Of a stretch of 64,000 nt of DNA, positions 28,491-36,217 are shown piece by piece. Position 1 is the stretch's first letter; every line of letters begins with the position of its first letter. The notes under the pieces are model-generated. The model did not search any database and was not told the origin of the DNA. It was given only the letters and a program-made list of their open reading frames with translations. This stretch comes from Rhizobium sp. P32RR-XVIII (GTDB lineage Bacteria; Pseudomonadota; Alphaproteobacteria; Rhizobiales; Rhizobiaceae). The stretch covers positions 89,614 to 153,613 of the forward strand of contig NZ_JABAIH010000012.1 in NCBI RefSeq assembly GCF_012641395.1. Reading direction: 5' to 3'. Position numbers and translations under genes: made by a program.

Positions 28491-29417
28491 TCAGCCCTTG
28501 GCAGCTGCTGCGACTTCGGCTGCGAAGTCGCTTTCTTCCTTCTCGACGCCTTCGCCGAGGAGCAGGCGGGCCATGCCGGTGATCTCGATCGGCGCGCCGG
28601 CTTCCTTTTCAGCTTCCTTGACCGCAGCCCCGACCGTCAGGTCCGGGTTGATCACGAAAGCCTGGGAGAGAAGGGCAACTTCCTCGAAGAACTTGCGCAT
28701 ACGGCCTTCTACCATCTTTTCGATGATGGCTTCCGGCTTGCCGGATTCGCGGGCCTGTTCGATGAAGACGTTGCGTTCACGCTCTGCAACGGAGGCATCG
28801 ACTTCTTCAGCGCGGATGGCGAGCGGATTGGTTGCAGCGATGTGCATGGCGACCTGGCGGCCGATGGACGTCAGAACGGCCTTGTCCCCATTCGACTTCA
28901 GCGCAACCAGAACGCCGAGCTTGCCGATACCGTCGCCGGCAGCGTTGTGGATGTAGGTTGCAACAACGCCGTGCTCGACTTCCAGCTTGGCTGCACGACG
29001 CAGGGTCATGTTCTCGCCGATCGTCGCAATCGCGTCCTTGATGGTATCAGCAACCGGCTTGCCGGATGCCGGATAGGTCGCAGCCGAAATGGCTTCAACC
29101 GTGCCGTCGGTCGCCAGAGCAACGTTGGCGACGCCGCGCACGAGATCCTGGAAGGCGTCGTTACGGGCAACGAAGTCGGTCTCGGAGTTGAGCTCGACGA
29201 CGACTGCCTTGTGACCGGCGCCAGCGATGCCGATCAGGCCTTCAGCAGCCGTACGGCCGGACTTCTTGTCAGCCTTGGAAATGCCCTTGGCGCGCAGCCA
29301 GTCGATCGCTGCTTCGATGTCGCCGTTGGTTTCCGTCAGCGCCTTCTTGCAGTCCATCATGCCTGCGCCGGACTTTTCGCGCAGTTCCTTCACCAGTGCA
29401 GCCGTAATCTCGGTCAT
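28491..29417 (-). CDS. tsf: Elongation factor Ts
   Basis: Nucleotide-exchange factor for EF-Tu. The start MTEITAALVKELREKSGAGM at 29415-29417 gives 308 residues; the family signature LREKSGAGMMDCKKAL and the core TDFVARNDAF are present. The open frame continues to 29480, but the added N-terminus is not part of the family. It is downstream of rpsB with a hairpin-rich gap between them. Confidence 0.97.
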   Translation of the reverse strand: MTEITAALVKELREKSGAGMMDCKKALTETNGDIEAAIDWLRAKGISKADKKSGRTAAEGLIGIAGAGHKAVVVELNSETDFVARNDAFQDLVRGVANVALATDGTVEAISAATYPASGKPVADTIKDAIATIGENMTLRRAAKLEVEHGVVATYIHNAAGDGIGKLGVLVALKSNGDKAVLTSIGRQVAMHIAATNPLAIRAEEVDASVAERERNVFIEQARESGKPEAIIEKMVEGRMRKFFEEVALLSQAFVINPDLTVGAAVKEAEKEAGAPIEITGMARLLLGEGVEKEESDFAAEVAAAAKG

Positions 29418-29534
29418 AAGCTTCCTCTTGTCGGTTATACGGTGGTCCGCAACGTGCCATGCGCCACCGGATTGAGGCACGAAATGTACCTGTATGTATG
29501 ACAGCGTGATGAAGACGCGTCATAACAGAATTCG

Positions 29535-29648
29535 TTAGGCGGCCTGGGCAAACCTGCCGCCTAAAAAGGTCAAGGCCGCCGGAGCTTCGCAGATCTCGCG
29601 CGGCCTTTCCCAATCCAGTCAGGCTGGACGGGCCGCCAGGGCCCGTCC
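29535..29648 (-). terminator. Cluster of three hairpins between rpsB and tsf
   Basis: Below the rpsB stop lie, in order of transcription: a perfect 9-bp stem (29626-29634 with 29640-29648), an 8-bp stem (29572-29579 with 29600-29607) followed on the minus strand by CCTTTTT, and a 9-bp stem (29535-29543 with 29556-29564). The middle one resembles a terminator. They probably limit read-through from rpsB into tsf or stabilise the rpsB message. Confidence 0.55.
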
Positions 29649-29657
29649 GCCTGGTTA

Positions 29658-30422
29658 TCAGGCTTGAGCCTCGTCGAGCGCCGGCTCGATCGGAGCTTCA
29701 ACCGAAGCGCCGAGGTCGCGGCCCGATGCGCTCTGCTGACGGGCGATACCGTCGATGGCGGCGCGCGAAACCAGGTCGCAGTAGAGAGCGATGGCGCGCG
29801 AAGCGTCGTCGTTGCCCGGGATCGGATAGTCGATCAGGTCCGGATCGCAGTTCGAGTCGATGATCGCAACGACCGGAATGCCGAGGCGCTTGGCTTCGTC
29901 GATCGCGATCTTTTCCTTGTTGGTGTCGATGATGAACATCAGGTCCGGCGTACCGCCCATGTCCTTGATACCACCGAGAGCCTTGTCGAGCTTTTCGCGC
30001 TCGCGCTCGAGGTTCAGACGTTCCTTCTTGGTGAAGCCCTGGGCGTCGCCAGCGAGGATTTCGTCGAGCTTGCGCAGACGCTGGATCGAGTTGGAGATCG
30101 TCTTCCAGTTCGTCATCATGCCGCCGAGCCAACGCGAGTTGACGTAGTACTGAGCGGAACGCTTTGCGGCATCGGCGATGATTTCCGAAGCCTGGCGCTT
30201 GGTGCCGACGAACAGAACGCGGCCGCCACGGGCGACGGTATCGCTGATGACCTGCAGGGCGCGCGACAGCATCGGAACGGTCTGGGCCAGGTCGATGATG
30301 TGGATGTTGTTACGATCGCCGAAAATGTACGGCTTCATCTTCGGGTTCCAGCGATGGGTCTGGTGGCCGAAGTGAACACCAGCTTCCAGAAGCTGGCGCA
30401 TAGAAAAATCAGGCAATGCCAT
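29658..30422 (-). CDS. rpsB: Ribosomal protein S2
   Basis: Small-subunit protein. From the ATG at 30420-30422 (MALPDFSMRQLLEAGVHFGH) it is 254 residues, with the S2 signatures GVHFGHQTHRWNPKM and PDLMFIIDTNKEKIAIDEA. A Glu/Ala-rich tail follows, common in rhizobia. An AGGAG sequence precedes the start. The gap of 239 bases upstream, up to the phosphatase gene, holds no gene I can support and likely the promoter and leader of the long cluster. Confidence 0.97.
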   Translation of the reverse strand: MALPDFSMRQLLEAGVHFGHQTHRWNPKMKPYIFGDRNNIHIIDLAQTVPMLSRALQVISDTVARGGRVLFVGTKRQASEIIADAAKRSAQYYVNSRWLGGMMTNWKTISNSIQRLRKLDEILAGDAQGFTKKERLNLEREREKLDKALGGIKDMGGTPDLMFIIDTNKEKIAIDEAKRLGIPVVAIIDSNCDPDLIDYPIPGNDDASRAIALYCDLVSRAAIDGIARQQSASGRDLGASVEAPIEPALDEAQA

Positions 30423-30661
30423 GCCTTTGACTCCTTTTCCGGTTGAACCTCCGCAAGGCGAACAGCATCCTCTTCGAAGATGCCACCGGCGGAAAAATCC
30501 GGATTTCTCCCGGACAATCCCATGCCTTACGTGTGGAATGCGGGTGCCCTTACCTTCGATCGGCCAGAAATGCAAGGCATCCGCCGAAAAAACCGCCACC
30601 GAGCTGTTCTAAATGCGCTGCGTCGCGCCGCGACACACAAATTGCGTCGACGATCACCCCG

Positions 30662-31306
30662 CTAAGCCGGTACTTGGATAAACTCAATCGGGCCGCCGGC
30701 CAGCGAATCGTCGAACACGGCGCACGAAAGCGTACCGCCAAACACGCATCCGCTGTCCACGTTCGTCCGGTTGGCGACCGTTATGGGATTCCGATCTGAG
30801 GGCGTGTGGCCATGGCACAGATGCTTTCCCCAATAATCCGTCGAATAATCATCGGGCACCCTTAGCCAAAGCAGGTCGTCCGGCCTCTGCATATTGAGGG
30901 CGCGTTCCGGAACCACGCCAGCATGCACGAATATACGATGATCATCGACGTGCATTAAAGGCAGCTTTCCAGCCCAAACCAGATGCCCAAATGCTACCCT
31001 GCCGCCATAGGAAAGCTCGGTCTGGAAGCCGCCATTTTCGAGCCACCAGATATATTCCTCATCACTGCCATAGGCGCGCAGCATCATGTCCTCATGGTTC
31101 CCCATAAGGCATATCCAGCGCCAGGATCCGCTGCCTGGTCCGCTCATTAGGAGATCGACAACGCCCTTGCTGTCGGGACCGCGGTCGACATAGTCGCCGA
31201 GGAAGACCACCGTACCGCCGTGCGCGCGGCCACCGATGCGATCCAGCATCTCTCTCAGTGGCTCCAGGCAGCCGTGAATGTCACCCACCGCAAACGTGAA
31301 ATTCAT
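30662..31306 (-). CDS. Metallophosphoesterase (PPP-type Ser/Thr phosphatase-like)
   Basis: A 214-residue calcineurin-like phosphoesterase. The metal-binding motifs are in order: GDIHGC, GDYVDRGPDS and GNHEDMML, with later His residues in FVHAG and LCHGHTPS. This matches bacterial PPP phosphatases and ApaH-like enzymes; substrate unknown. The start at 31304-31306 has AGGAGG seven bases upstream. It lies 51 bases below the pentapeptide gene on the same strand. Confidence 0.88.
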   Translation of the reverse strand: MNFTFAVGDIHGCLEPLREMLDRIGGRAHGGTVVFLGDYVDRGPDSKGVVDLLMSGPGSGSWRWICLMGNHEDMMLRAYGSDEEYIWWLENGGFQTELSYGGRVAFGHLVWAGKLPLMHVDDHRIFVHAGVVPERALNMQRPDDLLWLRVPDDYSTDYWGKHLCHGHTPSDRNPITVANRTNVDSGCVFGGTLSCAVFDDSLAGGPIEFIQVPA

Positions 31307-31357
31307 GTCGACGCCTCCTGCGGGACATAACTTCACTGCTAACGTTTGCGTTCCCAC

Positions 31358-32065
31358 TCAGTCAGATGGGCAGGGCCAGTTGGCTGGGGGCTTGAGGCCG
31401 GCAGGAAGCTTGGTCGACGAATCCCCGCAGGTCAGATCGACCTGCGATTGTTGAAGCCCTGTTGCAGCGGAAAGATCGAGGCCTTCTATCCTCGTCAGAA
31501 ACATGAAGGCGCGATCGAAATTGACAGGACCTCCCAGGGTCGCGCCGCTGAGGTCGGCACGCGACAGATTCGCGAGTGAAAATGTCGCGCCTGTCAGAAC
31601 CGCCTGCTCAAAATTCGCGCGCCCGAGCTCGGCCTTTTCGAAATTGGTACCGGAAAGCTGTGCGCCGGTGAAATCCGCACGCTGCAGCTCGGCGCTGACA
31701 AAGGACGCATGCTGTGCCGACGCATGCTGGAACACCGCGCGGTAGGCCTCGATCTTGTCGAACCTGGCATTGTCGGCTTTTACGCCTTCAAGCCAAGCCC
31801 GCACCAGCGTTGCCTTCTCGAGGTTGGCCGCCGTGAGGTTGACATTTTTGAGGCTGGTCTGCGTCAGGTCGGTTCCGATGAGAGTAGCTTTCTGAAGATC
31901 GCTGCCTTCCAGCATCAGGTTCTTCTTGGTGCACTCACTCCAGTCGATGCCGGACTTAGGCGTGCCACGGCAATCGTCCGCCATAGCATTGCCGGCCGAT
32001 ACAACGGCGGTGACGACAAGCGCCATCAAGAAACCTGGACGTGCAGTTGATGGCAAGTTCTTCAT
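31358..32065 (-). CDS. Exported pentapeptide-repeat protein
   Basis: A 235-residue protein with a signal peptide (about residues 8-30, ending NAMA-DD) followed by about 20 pentapeptide repeats of the A(D/N)LxX type (for example DLQKATLIGTDLTQTSL, NLTAANLEKATLV). This predicts a right-handed quadrilateral beta-helix in the periplasm. Cys residues flank the repeat (DDCRG, CTKK and a C-terminal pair DLTCGD and WPC) and could form disulfides. Function unknown. The start is the ATG at 32063-32065; the frame extends seven codons further. Confidence 0.8.
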   Translation of the reverse strand: MKNLPSTARPGFLMALVVTAVVSAGNAMADDCRGTPKSGIDWSECTKKNLMLEGSDLQKATLIGTDLTQTSLKNVNLTAANLEKATLVRAWLEGVKADNARFDKIEAYRAVFQHASAQHASFVSAELQRADFTGAQLSGTNFEKAELGRANFEQAVLTGATFSLANLSRADLSGATLGGPVNFDRAFMFLTRIEGLDLSAATGLQQSQVDLTCGDSSTKLPAGLKPPANWPCPSD

Positions 32066-32182
32066 ACCCGTTCCCCTTGCCGGCAACGCCGGCTACCAAT
32101 GGTGACTGAATTCTGATTATGCGCACGAAAAGGAAAGGCGAGGCATCATGCCTCCCGGAGTATGCGCCTCATCCGTTGCGGT

Positions 32183-33022
32183 TCACTTGCAGGTGTCCGC
32201 TTTCTTGTTGAGCATCTCCAGCTTCGCGAGCTTACCGGTCAGCACGAAGTCACCGTAGTCCATGGTAAGGTCGCGTGTAATGCCGTTCTCGTAAAGCTTG
32301 AAGGACATACGATAGACGGGCAGCGCATCTGATTTCGTATTTTCGTTGAAATAGGAGATCGTCACCGGCCAGAAGGCCTGATTGGCGAAAGCGCCGGCAT
32401 TGCCCGCATCCGTCTCTTCTCCGGCCACCGGCGTGACCTGCTTGCCGACGACCGTCGTCGTCGCCAGCGCCTTGTCGCCATCGTCGGAGCCGTCGAAGAC
32501 ACGAGCCTCGAAGAAGCGCTTGCCGGCCTTGGCATTCTCGATCACGTCGAGCATGTGCTCTGTCGGAAAGCGGCTTTGAGCAAGCTGCAGTTCCTTGCTC
32601 TGCGGGCGCTTCAGATCGACGGTCACACCATCGGCCTTGTTGTTTGCCTCGCCGTTCACTTCCTTGTCGAGCTGGTCGTCGGTGAACGACTTCGTCTCGA
32701 AGGTAAACTTGCGGTCCTTCAGGTTCTCGAAGGTCTTCGTCTGCTGATCGCTGACTCGCGTGCTGTCACCGGTGTCGATCTGCGTCACGAAGCGAAAATT
32801 CGTCGTGAAACCTTCGCAATAATTGCCGTCGAACTCGTAAACCATGCGGCCAAACATGCCGGCGATACCGGAGCGTTCCGTGGCATCCTTCAGCTCGAGG
32901 TCATATATCGCCCGGTGGGCGACAAGACCGGAGGCGATCGCCGCGCCGGACGCAGGTGCCCCAGCCCAGGCACTCGATGAGACGCCTGCGATAAGAAGAG
33001 CGGCAAGACTCGGTCGGAACAT
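32183..33022 (-). CDS. eipB: Periplasmic cell-envelope integrity protein EipB (DUF1849)
   Basis: A 279-residue exported protein. The signal peptide is MFRPSLAALLIAGVSSSAWA. The mature part matches the EipB/DUF1849 family, first described in Brucella as a beta-spiral protein needed for envelope integrity and beta-lactam resistance. The two conserved cysteines are present: Cys69 (GNYCEG) and Cys278, next to last, which form a disulfide in the family. It is monocistronic, divergent from the RidA gene. I recognise it by pattern; the physiological role here is inferred from the family. Confidence 0.85.
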   Translation of the reverse strand: MFRPSLAALLIAGVSSSAWAGAPASGAAIASGLVAHRAIYDLELKDATERSGIAGMFGRMVYEFDGNYCEGFTTNFRFVTQIDTGDSTRVSDQQTKTFENLKDRKFTFETKSFTDDQLDKEVNGEANNKADGVTVDLKRPQSKELQLAQSRFPTEHMLDVIENAKAGKRFFEARVFDGSDDGDKALATTTVVGKQVTPVAGEETDAGNAGAFANQAFWPVTISYFNENTKSDALPVYRMSFKLYENGITRDLTMDYGDFVLTGKLAKLEMLNKKADTCK

Positions 33023-33161
33023 CCATTATCTCCTGTTGGACTCGGCCGCGATGATATAAGAACGCTTTCGGCCAAATCGAGGCTCGAAAACGTCACAGGC
33101 AAAGATTCTAGTCTCGATACATAGTTTTTTGAAGAACCTACAACAAAAAGCGGAGACGAAA

Positions 33162-33629
33162 ATGTCGAATCAAATCGAGGCTCGCCTGAAGGAAATGGGA
33201 ATAACCCTTCCGGAAGCCGCCGCCCCCGCTGCCAATTATGTTCCTTATGTGATCAGCGGCAACCTCCTCTATATTTCCGGCCAGCTCCCGATCGAAGGCG
33301 GCAAGGTCGCGGTGACCGGCCATCTCGGCAGGGATGTCGTCGTTCCCGCGGGCCAGCGTGGCGCCGAACTGTGCGCCATCAATATCCTCGCGCAGGCGAA
33401 GGCGGCACTTGGCGGCGATCTCGGCCGCATCGAGCGCGTCATCAAACTGAACGGTTTTGTCGCCTCCACCCCGGACTTCGTCGAGCAGCATCTTGTCATC
33501 AATGGCGCCTCGAACCTGATCGCCGGCGTTCTCGGCGATGCCGGAAAGCATGCCCGCGCGGCCGTCGGCATGGCCGCCCTGCCCCTTAACGCCGCAGTCG
33601 AAATCGACGCCATCATGGAAATTGCATAA
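33162..33629 (+). CDS. RidA/YjgF-family protein
   Basis: A 155-residue member of the RidA family, which hydrolyses reactive enamine/imine intermediates. VISGNLLYISGQLPIEGGKV and KLNGFVASTPDFVEQHLVINGAS are typical. The carboxyl-terminal RAAVGMAALPLNAAVEIDAIME contains the usual A-V-G-x-x-x-L-P pattern, though the catalytic Arg seen in canonical RidA (R105 type) is not obvious, suggesting the longer Rid subfamily. The ATG at 33162 follows CGGAGACGA. The next gene starts immediately after the stop. Confidence 0.88.
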   Translation: MSNQIEARLKEMGITLPEAAAPAANYVPYVISGNLLYISGQLPIEGGKVAVTGHLGRDVVVPAGQRGAELCAINILAQAKAALGGDLGRIERVIKLNGFVASTPDFVEQHLVINGASNLIAGVLGDAGKHARAAVGMAALPLNAAVEIDAIMEIA

Positions 33630-34349
33630 ATGACCTCCGCTGCCTGGATCAAGGAACTGCCGGTCGCCCATCGCGGCTATCACGACACCAACAAGCTCAT
33701 CTGGGAAAACACGCTTTCAGCCTTCGCCCGCGCCGTCGAAGCCGGTTTTGCGATCGAGTGCGATCTCCATTATGCCTCGGATGGCGTGCCGATCGTCTTC
33801 CACGACGAGAACCTCGAACGCCTCTGCAACATGAAGGGGGATATCCGCGAGCGCACCTCGAGGGAGCTCGGGCTGCTGTCGGTCGGCGGCACGGCCGACA
33901 AGATCCCGACGCTCAAGCAACTGCTCGATCTTGTACAAGGCAAAGTCCCACTCGTCCTCGAACTCAAGGGCCGCGAGGCGGATGACGAAGGCTTCGCCGA
34001 AGCCGTCCTCGAAGTGCTGGAAGGCTACCAGGGCAAGGTCGCGCTGATGAGCTTCGACCATTGGCTGCTGCGCGATCTCAAGGCATTGAACGCGCCCTAC
34101 CCGCTCGGGCTCACCGCCGGCGGCAACAAGCCGGAGGAATTCACCAACCATGAACGGGCGATGGAGATCGGCCTCGATTTCATCTCCTATTTCTTCGCCG
34201 ACCTGCCGAACACCTTCATCACGGCCCAGCGTGCAAAGGGCATCCCCGTCATTACCTGGACGGTCCGCGACGAAAAGGCGCGCCAGCATACCTTCGAACA
34301 CGCTGATCAGATGACGTTCGAAGGTTTCGATCCCCGGCTTTCGGTTTGA
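33630..34349 (+). CDS. Glycerophosphodiester phosphodiesterase
   Basis: A 239-residue cytosolic GDPD (UgpQ-like) that releases glycerol 3-phosphate from phospholipid head-group diesters. The catalytic pair and metal ligands are visible in VAHRGYHDT, WENTLSAF and AIECDLHY (His, Arg, Glu, Glu, Asp, His). The C-terminal ITWTVRDE block is present. It starts with no gap after the RidA gene, so the two are co-transcribed. Confidence 0.92.
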   Translation: MTSAAWIKELPVAHRGYHDTNKLIWENTLSAFARAVEAGFAIECDLHYASDGVPIVFHDENLERLCNMKGDIRERTSRELGLLSVGGTADKIPTLKQLLDLVQGKVPLVLELKGREADDEGFAEAVLEVLEGYQGKVALMSFDHWLLRDLKALNAPYPLGLTAGGNKPEEFTNHERAMEIGLDFISYFFADLPNTFITAQRAKGIPVITWTVRDEKARQHTFEHADQMTFEGFDPRLSV

Positions 34350-34427
34350 CGCTCGCTTTTTGGACAAAGTCATGCGCAGACTGAAGGAGAGCCAAAATCC
34401 TCCCCCAAACGGCCTCGCATTTGTTCC

Positions 34428-35618
34428 ATGACAGACGAATTATCGATCCGCGTCGAACGGTCCTTCACCGCGATTTCCCCGGAGAGCTGGTCCAGGCTTT
34501 CCGGGACATCCAAGGAAGGCAAGACGCTCGCCTACAATCCCTTCCTGTCGCACGCCTTCCTCTCGTCAGTCGAGGAGTCAGGCTCGGCCACGGCGCAAAC
34601 CGGTTGGCTCGGCCATCATCTTCTGTTGGAGACGGACAAGGGTGAGCTGATCGGCGCCCTGCCCGGCTACCTGAAAAACCACAGCCGGGGCGAATACGTC
34701 TTCGACCACGGCTGGGCGGATGCCTTCGAGCGGGCCGGCGGGAGCTATTACCCGAAATTGCAATGCTCGATCCCCTTCACACCCGCGACCGGCCCCCGGC
34801 TGCTCGTTGCCGAGGGTTTGGAGCGCCGTCCGATCCAGAATGCCATCGCAGAGAGTATGAAAGAGGTCGTCCGCCAGCTCGGCGTCTCGTCGGCCCATAT
34901 CACCTTCGTGCCGGAAGACGAGATTTCCGTGTTCGAGAGCGACGGCTATCTGCACCGGACCGACCAGCAATTCCATTTCATCAACGAAGGCTATGCCAAC
35001 CACGAGGAATTCCTCGAAACCCTCGCTTCGCGTAAGCGCAAGGCGCTGCGGAAGGAGCGCCGGACCGCGCTCGAAAACGGCATCACCATAGACTGGTTGA
35101 CCGGCAGCGATCTTACCGAACGCATCTGGGACCAGTTCTTCGCCTTCTACATGGATACGGGCGGCCGCAAGTGGGGAAGGCCCTATCTCACCCGCGAATT
35201 CTATTCGCTGATCGGCGAGCGCATGCCGGAAGACATCCTGCTCGTCATGGCCAGGCATAATGGCCGCTATGTCGCAGGCGCGATCAATTTCATTGGCGGC
35301 GACACGCTTTACGGACGCCATTGGGGCTGCATTGAAGACCACCCCTACCTGCATTTCGAGGTCTGCTATCATCAGGCGATCGATTTCGCACTTGCCAGGG
35401 GCCTCAAGCGAGTCGAGGCGGGCGCACAGGGCGAGCACAAGCTTGCGCGTGGCTACCTGCCGGTGACAACGCATTCGGCGCACTATGTCGCCCATGCGGG
35501 CCTGCGGCGTGCGATTGCCGATTACCTCCAACACGAGCGCGAGGACGTAGAGCACATGAACGAGATCCTCTCCGAGCACAGCCCCTTCCGCAAAGGCGAG
35601 CGGCAGCAGGAGGATTGA
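34428..35618 (+). CDS. GNAT-family N-acetyltransferase (COG3146 type)
   Basis: A 396-residue protein of the DUF482/COG3146 family, related to FemAB-type GNAT transferases: LAYNPFLSHAFLSSVEESGS near the N-terminus, AFYMDTGGRKWGRPYLTREF in the middle, and GLKRVEAGAQGEHKLARGYLP near the C-terminus are conserved blocks. The acceptor is unknown. It ends just before the HIT gene, whose ATG lies 53 bases on. Confidence 0.85.
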   Translation: MTDELSIRVERSFTAISPESWSRLSGTSKEGKTLAYNPFLSHAFLSSVEESGSATAQTGWLGHHLLLETDKGELIGALPGYLKNHSRGEYVFDHGWADAFERAGGSYYPKLQCSIPFTPATGPRLLVAEGLERRPIQNAIAESMKEVVRQLGVSSAHITFVPEDEISVFESDGYLHRTDQQFHFINEGYANHEEFLETLASRKRKALRKERRTALENGITIDWLTGSDLTERIWDQFFAFYMDTGGRKWGRPYLTREFYSLIGERMPEDILLVMARHNGRYVAGAINFIGGDTLYGRHWGCIEDHPYLHFEVCYHQAIDFALARGLKRVEAGAQGEHKLARGYLPVTTHSAHYVAHAGLRRAIADYLQHEREDVEHMNEILSEHSPFRKGERQQED

Positions 35619-35671
35619 CGTCCGCGCCTTTGCCGCGCTACCCGAGCACCGGAAAACGAGGAGATTTCGAG

Positions 35672-36103
35672 ATGAGCAGCGCCGCTTACGATGACAACAA
35701 TATCTTTGCCAAGATTCTTCGTGGCGAGATCCCGTCGCATCGCGTCTACGAGGACGAGCACACGGTCGCCTTCATGGATGTCATGCCGCAGGCCCCGGGC
35801 CATGTGCTCGTCGTTCCCAAAGCAGCATCACGCAACATTCTCGATGCCAACCCGGCCACGATTTCGCATGCCATCACCGTCGTGCAGAAAATCGCAAACG
35901 CCGTGAAGGACGCCTTCGACGCGGATGGCGTCCTTGTCATCCAGTTCAATGAGCCGGCGGCCGGCCAGACCGTGTTTCATCTCCACTTCCACGTCATCCC
36001 CCGCCACGACGGCATTCCGCTGAAGCCGCATTCCGGCAAGATGGAGGATGGCGACGTGCTTGCCGCGAACGCCGAGAAGATCAAAGGCGAGCTGGGGAGC
36101 TGA
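35672..36103 (+). CDS. HIT-family nucleotide hydrolase
   Basis: A 143-residue histidine-triad protein, similar to HinT nucleoside phosphoramidases. The motif HLHFHVIP carries the triad (HxHxH), and IFAKILRGEIPSHRVYED is the usual N-terminus. The start at 35672 has GAGGAG nine bases upstream; the open frame begins earlier but overlaps the GNAT gene. A terminator shared with clpA follows. Confidence 0.92.
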   Translation: MSSAAYDDNNIFAKILRGEIPSHRVYEDEHTVAFMDVMPQAPGHVLVVPKAASRNILDANPATISHAITVVQKIANAVKDAFDADGVLVIQFNEPAAGQTVFHLHFHVIPRHDGIPLKPHSGKMEDGDVLAANAEKIKGELGS

Positions 36104-36166
36104 AGGGCTCGCAGCAGCGCTCAGCTGCACGTCCTCCCTCATTCCTTCAAAAGTTTGAGAAGCAAT

Positions 36167-36196
36167 AAAAAAGGCCGCATCGCTGCAGCCTTTTTT
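36167..36196. terminator. Bidirectional terminator between the HIT gene and clpA
   Basis: AAAAAAGGCCGCA (36167-36179) pairs with TGCAGCCTTTTTT (36184-36196) with one mismatch and a TCGC loop; A and T runs on either side serve both convergent genes. Confidence 0.8.
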
Positions 36197-36217
36197 CAAT
36201 TCACCTGCCGGTGACGA